Assembly: GCA_041687755.1 (NCBI GenBank)
Contig: JBDNJM010000165.1
Location: 1 to 19,411 of the forward strand
Direction of reading: 5' to 3'
Length of the DNA: 19,411 nt
Source of the DNA: JBDNJM01 sp041687755
Lineage (GTDB): Bacteria; Planctomycetota; UBA1135; GCA-002686595
Shown here: in pieces, positions 1 to 6,700 of the stretch
How positions within the stretch are numbered: the stretch's first letter is position 1
Layout of the letters: every line of letters starts with the position of its first letter
Notes under the pieces: generated by a model
Seen by the model: only the letters and a program-made list of their open reading frames with translations
What the model was told of the DNA's origin: nothing
Databases searched by the model: none
Program-made: the position numbers and the translations under genes

Positions 1-144
1 TCGGACTACCTGGCGGACGTGCTGGTGCGGATCGCTCACGAGACTGACGTGAAGAAGCTCACCCCGCACGGCTGGAAGGCGCACTTCCAGGCGGAAGTCG
101 GGGAGCGGCTGCGGGGCGCGGAGAAGCGCCTTCTTGGGGTCTAG
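1..144 (+). CDS. IS66-family transposase, C-terminal fragment (gene starts outside window)
   Basis: Frame 1 is open from the first base to a TAG at 142-144 and encodes 47 residues. It begins SDYLADVLVRIAHETD, continues into LTPHGWKAHF and ends in a basic tail. The pattern YLADVLxRI followed by a short linker and LxPxxW is the usual C-terminal element of IS66 TnpC transposases, which catalyse DDE-type transposition. Only the end is visible, so catalytic residues and intactness cannot be judged. The IS66-like terminal repeat 64 bp downstream supports the call. Other DDE transposases are less likely. Confidence 0.72.
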   Translation, partial: SDYLADVLVRIAHETDVKKLTPHGWKAHFQAEVGERLRGAEKRLLGV

Positions 145-208
145 GGCGCCGCCGGCGAGGTACAGGGCGGCGTCGGCGAGGTCCAGGTGGGCCTCAAGCG
201 ACGCTTAC
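1..208 (+). mobile_element. Right end of an IS66-family insertion sequence
   Basis: The transposase C-terminus (stop at 142-144) is followed 64 bp later by the outward end ...AAGCGACGCTTAC, whose reverse complement GTAAGCGTCGCTT matches the GTAAGCG start typical of IS66-family terminal repeats. The right boundary is placed at 208. The left end lies outside the window, so the target duplication cannot be tested; the 8 bp just outside are CCATGGAG. The boundary is inferred from the terminal motif, and the family from the protein end plus that motif. Confidence 0.72.
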
Positions 209-546
209 CCATGGAGTCCGACTGACAACGCCGCACCTCGGAGTTACAGACCAACTGTTGCTCTATCCTTCCATGTGGGGCTAACCCTGCGGACCCTAGA
301 CTTCTGGAATGGGCTGAGGCTCCGGTCAAGTCTCACACAGCTGCCGACATCTACATTCACACAAACATCCATGCGCGTTACTGTTCAGCATTTCCGGTCC
401 ATGCCACTCCAAGTCTCGCTAGTCGGAGCGCTCTCAATCGCACTCACCACCCCCACCCCCCTCTTCGGCGATAATGGCGTCACGATAGACTCAAATACAT
501 GAGACTTTCTGGTTTCGTGTGGGATGACCGGCTGAGGACACCTAGA
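209..546. other. Intergenic stretch outside the IS66 end, no gene recognised
   Basis: This stretch lies between the IS66 right end and the stop codon of the large island gene. Its G+C is visibly lower than in the dehydrogenase and proS regions. A plus-strand frame is open from inside the IS to about 500, but its translation looks random, crosses the IS boundary and resembles no family I know. I see no convincing terminator, promoter or repeat. It is probably the flank of the acquired island. Confidence 0.5.
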
Positions 547-2589
547 CTATTCGGAATCCAGCACGTCCACGTAGTCGATCGATTGGACATCTAGAATTTC
601 GAAGCCTGGAAGGACCCTGTCCATCTTTTTTCCACCTGGTAGATTGATCGAATAATGGACATCGTAGGTCCCAGGGCGCGGCACGGAGACGACTAGGGCA
701 TCCACTCGCTGGTGCTGCAAGCTAAAACCCCTTCCTCGAATGACGCCCCCGGTAACGGGCTCGCCCGACTTTAAGACCCTGAGGCCCGTCATTGACATCA
801 GCTTGAGCATCACTTCCTCCCCGGAACGCTGCCATACGATCGCCCTCTCGTAGCTTTGCTCGACGCCGAACGAGATCTCCATTTCAGGCTCATCAGCAAA
901 AAAGTCTGCTGGGCGGGGGCGTACCCCCGAAAAAAAGCGTAGGGAGTACTTTCCGTAAGCCAGAAGATAGTTGTGTTGCCTGGGGCTGTCAGACACGAGT
1001 GAGAGGGGGCCCGGCATTCCGTTGAGGAGCGGGAGCTCGGGCCTGAAAGGGCTCGGAAACTCTACGGTAGCGGGATCCAGTTGGGGTTCGGGTACGAGCC
1101 GAACTCGGGCGAGGGGAGGCACAACTATATCGACGATCGACGCCCCGGGCTCAATCTCAATTTCGACCGAGTGCCCCACAGGCGCAATAAATACCCGGTA
1201 CTTGCCACTTGCAAGCCCTCGACTACCGAGCGGACGCAACAAGATGGAATATTCATCACCCTCCATGCGCTGACCCGTGGACAGCTTCTGCATGCAATAC
1301 AGTGGCTGCCCTGCGGCGACCTGTCCTTCGTCAAGGCTGTACAGCCCACAATAGAGCCCATCGTTAGTTTCATTAATGAGACCGGCCAACGGCTCGTCAA
1401 ACCAGATCCGCAAGGCAGCAGAGACCACAGGGTTGGGCGGAGGAGTCTCCACTCGAAGCTGTATGGGTCCGCCAGATGCAAGACTCACGGGGAACTCTCC
1501 CGGCTCGACCCTGATTCCGCTATTAGGACCTGCTCCCTGAACGCCTGCTCGATACTGCCCCTCCACGGTCCCCTGAAAACTGACTTCGGAGACCCATCCG
1601 CTGGCGGCCCGACTCCAAGCCTCCCTCCTCAGGTCCCAGTTCAAAGATCCCCGCAATGCGGTGAAGTCGACTTCCCCCTCAACCACGGGCGAGAACTCGA
1701 GACCCACGCCATGAATGGGGACATCAGCCAGCAACCGAAAACTAGCGTTAAAGGTTCGCTGCAGGTGTAGGCCATTAGGCGCGAATGGATCAGCGCTGAC
1801 ACCCGCAGATTGAGGTTCACCAACCTCGAGCCTCCCCCACGCTTCGGAAGTTTCGATCTCCACCAAACCACCCTGCACACGGTAGGGAACCGCAAAGGGG
1901 TTTCTCACCTCACCGTAAAGATCAGGATAGGGACCAGACACTCCCAGACCCGAAGCCTGGAAGGGGTGAACTTGCATGGCGGTGGTAAGCTCAGTGCCGT
2001 CAGCACCGATGGCTCGATAGGGTACGGCCTCTCCCTCGTAAAGGTCTAGCGGCGAGGCGGCAACCAAGTCGCCCCTGGTACCATCGAGCTCAAGGTAAGT
2101 GTACGGTTTACCATCAATACTGATTTGCATCAGGCAGATGACCTCCCCTTCAGCAATTTCCGTTTGATTCACCGGCAAGGCACAGACCCCACCTTCAACC
2201 TCCAACTCCAGCGGAGACTTCCCTGCGCGAAAGGCTAATAGTGAACCATCCGTGGTAAGGACAAGGCCCGTGCGCGCATCTCGAAAGCGGAGTTCTAAAG
2301 GCGACACCACGAAGTCGAGGCCTGCCCGCTCAATGGAACTCTCCCCCCCCCCCAACGATGAAGCCGGCCCACGGGCACCCTCCAGAATTGACGGAGCCCC
2401 ATCACTGCGGAGAGAGGCCCCGGCGCCGGGCGCCGGAGCCTCTCCACCAGACTTTCCAAGCCAAAGACTCCGCCCGAAAAGCATCAAAGCCCCAATCAGG
2501 AAAGCCCAGAAAAGAAAGGATCCGCTGACTCGACCCGAGAGACGATGAGGAACCACCGAGCGGCAAGCGAATTGACCAGGATCAATCAT
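547..2589 (-). CDS. Large membrane-anchored protein of unknown function with an 11-G tract
   Basis: This 680-residue protein is not recognised. From the ATG at 2589, residues about 24-44 (SFLFWAFLIGALMLFGRSLWL) form one transmembrane segment. A Gly/Ala/Ser-rich linker follows (about 45-85), then some 600 residues of predicted beta-rich extracytoplasmic sequence. Parts of that, such as SGKYRVFIAP and the PGTYDVHYSINLPGG region near the end, resemble the carboxypeptidase-regulatory-like beta-sandwich modules common in planctomycete surface proteins; that is inference. The ATG overlaps the TGA of the upstream small gene (TGATG), so the two are probably translationally coupled. A GTG at 2592 is an alternative start. 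Codons 79-83 contain eleven consecutive G residues, a slippage-prone tract just after the membrane anchor. The gene lies in a lower-G+C island beside IS66. Confidence 0.7.
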   Translation of the reverse strand: MIDPGQFACRSVVPHRLSGRVSGSFLFWAFLIGALMLFGRSLWLGKSGGEAPAPGAGASLRSDGAPSILEGARGPASSLGGGESSIERAGLDFVVSPLELRFRDARTGLVLTTDGSLLAFRAGKSPLELEVEGGVCALPVNQTEIAEGEVICLMQISIDGKPYTYLELDGTRGDLVAASPLDLYEGEAVPYRAIGADGTELTTAMQVHPFQASGLGVSGPYPDLYGEVRNPFAVPYRVQGGLVEIETSEAWGRLEVGEPQSAGVSADPFAPNGLHLQRTFNASFRLLADVPIHGVGLEFSPVVEGEVDFTALRGSLNWDLRREAWSRAASGWVSEVSFQGTVEGQYRAGVQGAGPNSGIRVEPGEFPVSLASGGPIQLRVETPPPNPVVSAALRIWFDEPLAGLINETNDGLYCGLYSLDEGQVAAGQPLYCMQKLSTGQRMEGDEYSILLRPLGSRGLASGKYRVFIAPVGHSVEIEIEPGASIVDIVVPPLARVRLVPEPQLDPATVEFPSPFRPELPLLNGMPGPLSLVSDSPRQHNYLLAYGKYSLRFFSGVRPRPADFFADEPEMEISFGVEQSYERAIVWQRSGEEVMLKLMSMTGLRVLKSGEPVTGGVIRGRGFSLQHQRVDALVVSVPRPGTYDVHYSINLPGGKKMDRVLPGFEILDVQSIDYVDVLDSE
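2343..2353 (-). repeat. Poly-G tract (G11 on the coding strand), possible contingency site
   Basis: Eleven consecutive C on the plus strand read as G11 in codons 79-83 (Leu-Gly-Gly-Gly-Glu) of the large island gene. A change of one or two bases would frameshift about 600 of its 680 residues. Long G tracts of this kind drive phase variation of surface proteins in several bacteria; whether it varies here is inference. Confidence 0.6.
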
Positions 2590-2936
2590 CACTCAGGAAT
2601 GATCGGCACGTACCCGTTAGTGCAATCCTGGCATTTCACAGTCAGCTCCCCCTCGAAGGTCCCAGTGATTTGCCAGCACTCCGCCGCCGGGTCGTAGACA
2701 GGATCCGAAATATTTGAATAATCACTCGGAGACGGATCACTAACGGCCCCCTTGAGGCAGCTTTGATAAAGGGTGGTGCTAGGCAGTTCCTTCTTGCACG
2801 CATTGCAGTCCCAGTCCGCGGCCGCCGCACCGTGCACTAAAAACTTAGCGGCATTGAGAGCGCTCTGCGAAGCGTCTCCGCAAATGTCCACCGCATACGG
2901 GCCTAAGGGCAGTGTTTCCATCGTTCCGCAGACCAC
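2589..2936 (-). CDS. Small cysteine-rich protein, start uncertain
   Basis: This 115-residue protein is not recognised. It has eight cysteines, including CNAC (near residue 45) and CQDC (near 103) pairs plus isolated Cys in VCGT, DICGD, QSCLK and AECWQ. The spacing fits either an exported disulfide-bonded protein or a metal-binding knuckle. Its TGA overlaps the ATG of the large membrane-anchored gene by one base, so the two are probably one operon. The GTG at 2936 is the first usual start after an in-frame TAG; ATG at 2921 is the alternative. The frame stays protein-like upstream of GTG (LVTPAADNTP before VVCG) with no start codon, and a different frame just upstream reads KIATLALSAHRLV, which resembles a degraded signal peptide. 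The 5' end may therefore have been lost or frameshifted, and the gene may be a remnant. Confidence 0.5.
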   Translation of the reverse strand: MVCGTMETLPLGPYAVDICGDASQSALNAAKFLVHGAAAADWDCNACKKELPSTTLYQSCLKGAVSDPSPSDYSNISDPVYDPAAECWQITGTFEGELTVKCQDCTNGYVPIIPE

Positions 2937-3075
2937 TGGCGTGTTATCCGCAGCTGCCGGAGTGACTAACTAAACGGTGAGCGGAAAGAGCGAGAGTTGC
3001 GATTTTTCTGGCTCTCCTGTCCCTTTAGTGGGTGCCCTGGGGGCGAGTTCGTGAGGTAGCAGGCGAACAAGGGGG

Positions 3076-3130
3076 CCGGGGCGGAATCGGTGGAAAGCTA
3101 GGAAGGGCTGACTGGCGGAAGAGCCGGCGT
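3076..3130 (-). pseudogene. Duplicated fragment of the 5' end of the NAD(P)H-binding gene
   Basis: About 55 bp closely match 4425-4478, the 5' end and leader of the intact gene at 3697-4449. There are several substitutions and a one-base indel, and an in-frame TAG replaces the TTG proposed as the intact gene's start. The rest of that gene is absent here. Together with the next two features it is a second copy of the gene junction. Confidence 0.6.
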
Positions 3131-3153
3131 GGTGTCTGCGGAGTAGCGCAGTA

Positions 3154-3220
3154 CCTGAGTACGGAGCCAGGAACGATGCACGCCGTGCCGTGCACTTTTG
3201 TACCAGGCTCCGTACTCAGG
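3154..3220. repeat. Palindromic element, single copy (e1)
   Basis: The outer arms CCTGAGTACGGAGCC (3154-3168) and GGCTCCGTACTCAGG (3206-3220) are perfect 15-bp inverted repeats. Inside, TGCACG (3178-3183) pairs with CGTGCA (3190-3195). The element is closely related to each half of the large palindrome at 4480-4617, sharing the blocks GAGCCTGGTACAAAAGTG and CCTGGCTCCGTACTC. It lies directly at the stop codon of the truncated dehydrogenase fragment, exactly as the large copy lies at the stop of the intact gene. Confidence 0.85.
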
Positions 3221-3423
3221 AGGGGAGCGTATGCCAGTCGGAGCGCCACTTGCCGGTCCCTACGAGCCTGCGCTCTAAGCATTCGCCGAAGGCCAGCGCC
3301 GGCGTTAGCACGCCGCCGGTGCCGGGGACGCCAAGGCCCAGCTCCGGGCCTTGCTCGATCAGGCAAAGGGCGGCCTCGGTCAGGCTCAGCACCGTCGCCG
3401 CATTGCCGGGGTCCCCGTCGATC
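3216..3423 (-). pseudogene. C-terminal fragment of the saccharopine-dehydrogenase-like gene
   Basis: Positions 3221-3423 align without gaps to 4621-4823, the end of the intact gene, at a constant offset of 1400. I count nine mismatches in 203 bp, and the last 117 bp are identical. The frame is open for the final ~68 residues with three amino-acid differences, and it ends at a TGA that overlaps element e1. Homology stops sharply at 3423, where the intact gene continues into the rest of its coding sequence. It is a partial duplicate with no N-terminal Rossmann domain, so it is almost certainly non-functional. Confidence 0.85.
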
Positions 3424-3489
3424 AAGCTTCGTGCGATCAGCTTGCGCGCAAGGAGACTTGGCCTGCAGCGTTCACCATCTCCGGCAATT

Positions 3490-3650
3490 TCTCGACGCGG
3501 GCGTCGCGGTCCTCTCTGGATGGATTCCGCCGAGAGTTGGCCCCTGCGGATAACCCCAACCCACAGCTTGCAGCCGTGCGCGCCGAGGTCGGCGTTCGAC
3601 GCGCGCTAGTGGTCGAAGCCGGACTCCTGCCAGACCCAGAGCCTCGCTGA
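3490..3650 (+). pseudogene. Possible remnant of a TolC-family outer-membrane efflux protein
   Basis: A plus-strand frame reads NPQLAAVRAEVGVRRALVV followed by EAGLLPDPE, then stops. This resembles the first helices of TolC/CzcC-type outer-membrane efflux proteins, where NPxLxAARAEVxxARxxLxQAGLxPNPxL is typical. Nothing before or after extends the match, and the piece sits in the rearranged zone between the duplicated dehydrogenase fragment and the intact NAD(P)H-binding gene. The match is short and based on remembered patterns only. Confidence 0.25.
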
Positions 3651-3696
3651 GCTCGCAGCATCCACCGGCAAGACTTCAGGAGCCGCCGACATCTGC

Positions 3697-4449
3697 TCAG
3701 CCGACGGAACTGGCCCGGTCGTAGATCACCGGCATCTGCCCCCGCCATGTCGCCCACAGGTCGTCGTCGACGATCAGCTGCGCCATGAAGTGCGCCACCT
3801 GGATGCGGCTCGTCTTGCCCGAGTCGAAGATCGCGCTGCGGGTCGGGGACGGGTGCGCGTCGTAGTCGGTGACCTCAGGCAGGTCGATCAGGCCGTCCGG
3901 GCGCACCGCGGCCCACTGGAGCCCTGGGTCGTCTGGGCCGACCTCGGCGCGTAGGAAGTCGGCGGCCTGCTCGTTGTCCGCGTGGGGCGGGAGCGCGACG
4001 CGCAGCAGGCCGATGACGCACTTTTGGGCGAAGGAGATCGGCTCGTGCAGGTCGCGGTTGCGGACGCCGGTCGTGTTCATCAGGACGTAGCGCACCGGCG
4101 GCTCCGGGCCGGTGCGGCGCAGGGCTGCGCACACCCGGCGGGCCGCGTCGGTGACGAGTCGGCGCGGCTGGCCGAAGAGGCCCTTGAAGGTCATGTTGTG
4201 GCCCAGGCACGAGGCGACGGCGCCACAGTCGCGGACGAGATCGTCGAGTTCGAGCTCCGTCAGGTCGAGCAGGCTGGCCTCCACAACGGTGAGGCGCTCG
4301 TGGGTCGCGATGCGCTCGGGCGATCGCGCGGCACTGCGCAGCACGGCGCGCACGGGCCGGCCAGCCAGCAGCAGCTGTTCGACGAGGAGCTGGCCAGTGG
4401 CGCCGCTCGCGCCGAGGACGAGGACCGGGGCGGAATGTGTGGAAAGCAA
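3697..4449 (-). CDS. NAD(P)H-binding SDR-like protein
   Basis: From the proposed TTG start this is a 250-residue protein. A beta strand and the glycine-rich loop LVLGASGATGQLLVEQLL (GxxGxxG, about residues 13-19) begin an atypical short-chain dehydrogenase fold of the NAD(P)H-binding (NmrA/PF13460-like) type. The segment VASCLGHNMTFKG and the later YVLMNTTGVRN fit the family's nucleotide-proximal strands; VRPDGLIDLPEVTDY is near the end. The substrate is unknown. TTG at 4449 gives the compact N-terminus usual for the family; a GTG at 4506 would start inside the giant palindrome and add 19 unlikely residues. The gene follows the saccharopine-dehydrogenase-like gene on the same strand, separated by the 138-bp palindrome, which could block or attenuate read-through. 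Confidence 0.75.
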   Translation of the reverse strand: MLSTHSAPVLVLGASGATGQLLVEQLLLAGRPVRAVLRSAARSPERIATHERLTVVEASLLDLTELELDDLVRDCGAVASCLGHNMTFKGLFGQPRRLVTDAARRVCAALRRTGPEPPVRYVLMNTTGVRNRDLHEPISFAQKCVIGLLRVALPPHADNEQAADFLRAEVGPDDPGLQWAAVRPDGLIDLPEVTDYDAHPSPTRSAIFDSGKTSRIQVAHFMAQLIVDDDLWATWRGQMPVIYDRASSVG

Positions 4450-4479
4450 GGAGGGCTGCCTGGCGGAGGGGCCGGCGCG

Positions 4480-4617
4480 GAGTACGGAGCCAGGTACGAT
4501 GCGCACCGTTCAGATCATTCTTGTACCAGGCTCGAACTTGGTCGTCTTCAGACGACCAGGTTCGAGCCTGGTACAAAAGTGATCTGAACGGTGCGCATCG
4601 TACCTGGCTCCGTACTC
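4480..4617. repeat. 138-bp near-perfect palindrome (68-bp arms, 2-nt centre)
   Basis: The arms 4480-4547 and 4550-4617 are inverted repeats with three mismatches by my alignment, around a TC centre. Each arm has two parts: an outer ~54-bp element (4480-4533 and 4564-4617) bounded by GAGTACGGAGCCAGGTAC and GTACCAGGCTC, and an inner 14-bp arm (GAACTTGGTCGTCT and its partner). It can be read as two copies of element e1 joined head to head. The outermost GA supplies the last two bases of the TGA stop of the gene at 4616. The transcript of the minus-strand gene pair would contain a very stable hairpin here, which may act as a terminator or processing site. Confidence 0.93.
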
Positions 4618-5857
4618 ACGAGGGGAGCGTGTGCCACTCGGCGCGCCACTTGCCAGTATCTACGAGCCGGCGCTCCAAGCATTCGCCGAAGGCCAGCGCC
4701 GGCGTCAGCACGCCGCCGGTGCCGGGGACGCCAAGGCCCAGCTCCGGGCCTTGCTCGATCAGGCAAAGGGCGGCCTCGGTCAGGCTCAGCACCGTCGCCG
4801 CATTGCCGGGGTCCCCGTCGATCTCGGTGCGGTGGTGCAGGCGCCCACCCCCGGTGAGGTCGGCGTAGAGGTCGAGGCGCGAGAAGCCGTTCTCGATCAC
4901 GCGCTCGGAGGGTCCCTCGCCGGGCTTGGGGCCGAACAGCCGAGCGAGGGCGCGGCCGGCGCGGAAGGCGAGCACGCGCTCGGCTGCCCCGGCCGCCGCG
5001 GTGCTGAAGTTGGCCTTGGTGCGCGAGCCGCCGCCGGCGGACTGATGCTCCGAGTAGCGAAACTCCGCTCCGTAAGCGGCGGCGTCGCGACCGCGCTCGG
5101 CGTGCAGCAGCGCGCTGCGCTGGACGACGCGGCGGTTGATCGAGCCCATGAAGAACGGCGGGCACCACTTGCCCGTAACGGGCTCGCGGACGGGCTCGTG
5201 CGGGTCGCGCTGGCGGGCGCGCTCCGCGGGGTCGACCTCGACGCCCGGGACCATCAGGTACGGATCGCCCAGGACGTGGGAGCCTTCAGAGCCAGACAGG
5301 TGCATCACGGTGGCCCAGGTGCCGCCGTTGAGGCCGCCGCGGATGCGGTAGACGCCGAGCACCTCGCGCAACTCCTCGCCGCGACGGGCCGCCTCGCGGG
5401 CCAGGGCGAGCACGCCCAGGTCGGCGGGCACGGAGTCGAACCCGCAGAACGGCACGATGCGGGTGCCGGCGGCCCTCGCGCGCTCGTCGTGGCGATCGAT
5501 GAGCCGGCGGGCCCAGCTGGTCTCGCCGGTGATGTCCACGTAGTGCACGCCGTGCTTGACGCAGGCGTCCACGACCGCGTCGCCGTAGAGGCTGAAGGGT
5601 CCGGCGCAGTTGACGACAACGCGCGCCTCGCGCACGGCGCGCTCCACGGACGGAGCATCCGTCGCGTCGGCGGTCAGCCAGGGCAGGCCTCCGAGGCGTC
5701 CTGAGAGCGCGCTGAGCTTGGCCTCCGAGCGGCCGGCCAAGGCGATGCGCAGCCCCGGCGGCCGCTGGACCATGAGGCGCGCGGCAGCGCGACGGCCGGT
5801 GAATCCGGTGGCGCCGTGGACGAGCACGTCGATCGAGGCGTCGGTAGGGCCGCTCAC
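4616..5857 (-). CDS. Saccharopine dehydrogenase / trans-acting enoyl reductase family protein
   Basis: The 413-residue protein has an N-terminal Rossmann motif VLVHGATGFTGRRAA (GxxGxxG near residue 15). Further family landmarks are VVNCAGPFSLYGDAVV, GVHYVDITGE and FCGFDSVPADLG. Together these mark the COG3268-type group, which holds NAD(P)-dependent reductases including the trans-acting enoyl reductases of lipid synthesis. The exact substrate cannot be read from sequence. GTG at 5857 is chosen because it lies a few residues before the first strand; the open frame runs further upstream but that extension is low-complexity and unlike the family. The stop codon overlaps the 138-bp palindrome. 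The last ~68 codons are duplicated at 3216-3423. The gene is divergent from the YciI-domain lipoprotein, with a 13-bp palindrome in the shared upstream region. Confidence 0.82.
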   Translation of the reverse strand: MSGPTDASIDVLVHGATGFTGRRAAARLMVQRPPGLRIALAGRSEAKLSALSGRLGGLPWLTADATDAPSVERAVREARVVVNCAGPFSLYGDAVVDACVKHGVHYVDITGETSWARRLIDRHDERARAAGTRIVPFCGFDSVPADLGVLALAREAARRGEELREVLGVYRIRGGLNGGTWATVMHLSGSEGSHVLGDPYLMVPGVEVDPAERARQRDPHEPVREPVTGKWCPPFFMGSINRRVVQRSALLHAERGRDAAAYGAEFRYSEHQSAGGGSRTKANFSTAAAGAAERVLAFRAGRALARLFGPKPGEGPSERVIENGFSRLDLYADLTGGGRLHHRTEIDGDPGNAATVLSLTEAALCLIEQGPELGLGVPGTGGVLTPALAFGECLERRLVDTGKWRAEWHTLPS

Positions 5858-5970
5858 GGGGCGAGGGGCCCAGGGGCGGGTCCGGCGGTCGGAGCGATAG
5901 GCATAGGGACCAGCGTTGGGTGGGGTCAGCGCGGAACGGCTTCTGCCGTACTCTACGTGACCCGTTGCGG

Positions 5971-5983
5971 CCTCGATTCGAGG
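5971..5983. promoter_or_regulatory. 13-bp palindrome in a divergent intergenic region, candidate operator
   Basis: CCTCGATTCGAGG is a perfect inverted repeat with a one-base centre. It extends to GCGG...CCGC with one extra T. It lies between the divergent starts at 5857 (-) and 6030 (+), a normal place for a shared operator. No regulator gene is adjacent, so function is inferred only from symmetry and position. Confidence 0.3.
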
Positions 5984-6029
5984 TCCGCGGCCATTGACCC
6001 GACTCCTCGAGATTCCGCCCGGACCGACC

Positions 6030-6458
6030 ATGCTCCGACTCTCACTCCTGCTGGCCCTCGCCTCGTGCGCGACGGAGGGTCCCCGGCACGAGCGCAACGC
6101 CGTTCCCACCGGGGCCGCCGCCCGCCACAGCGCCCTCCAGGCTCCCCACCTCTACTGGTTCGGGATGATCCGCCAGGGCCCGACCTGGAGCGCCGAGGAG
6201 ACGGAGGCCTCCGCCCAGCTGCAGCGCGATCACCTCGCGAACATCGGGCGGCTCGTCGGCGAGCACAAGCTCGTCCTCGCCGGCCCGTTCGACAACGGGC
6301 ACGGGGACGAGCGCGGCCTGTTCATCTTCGACGTGGAGACCCGCGCCGGGGCGGAGGCCCTGGTCCAGAGCGACCCTGCGGTCCGGGCCGGGCGCCTCGT
6401 GGTCGACCTGCTGCCCTGGTGGGGCACCGCGGAGCTGCGCGGGCTGCTCGACGACTGA
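6030..6458 (+). CDS. YciI-domain lipoprotein
   Basis: The 142-residue protein starts with a short lipoprotein signal, MLRLSLLLALASC, with lipobox LAS-C and the lipidated Cys at residue 13. After a linker, a single YciI-like domain runs from LYWFGMIRQGPTW to the end. It contains the usual KLVLAGPF strand and the SDPAVRAGRL helix, plus the His of QLQRDHLAN often placed at the YciI pocket. YciI-like domains are small ferredoxin-like folds of poorly known function; an exported, lipid-anchored version is less usual. ATG at 6030 is chosen over an upstream start at 5994 because it gives a clean signal peptide. A strong terminator lies about 240 bp downstream. Confidence 0.75.
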   Translation: MLRLSLLLALASCATEGPRHERNAVPTGAAARHSALQAPHLYWFGMIRQGPTWSAEETEASAQLQRDHLANIGRLVGEHKLVLAGPFDNGHGDERGLFIFDVETRAGAEALVQSDPAVRAGRLVVDLLPWWGTAELRGLLDD

Positions 6459-6700
6459 AGGTCGGCTGCCCACCGCCCCAAGGGCCCGCGAGCACGCCCA
6501 GGGTTCCCTGGGGAAGTTTCGGGGCTGTCCCGCCGAGTTTTCGCGCACAAACCCAGATTCCGATGACGGACGAGCGGCCGTCACGACGTTTGAAGGGGTG
6601 GCCCCTGCCCGGCGGGGTGGTGGTGAGCCTGCCAGCCTCCACCCCCGCCAACCGCGAGCGACCTCCTGCCACCTAGAGTCGTCGCTGCGGCCCCTGCCAA

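Noticed and set aside
134..502. 122-residue open frame crossing the IS66 right end
   Set aside because: It starts inside the transposase reading frame, crosses the IS boundary and has an unstructured translation.
3154..4617. CRISPR array
   Set aside because: There are only three repeat copies, two of them inverted, and no regularly spaced unique spacers or cas genes.
4631..5704. 357-residue plus-strand open frame opposite the saccharopine-dehydrogenase-like gene
   Set aside because: It is antisense to a gene with clear Rossmann and family motifs; an artefact of G+C bias at third positions.
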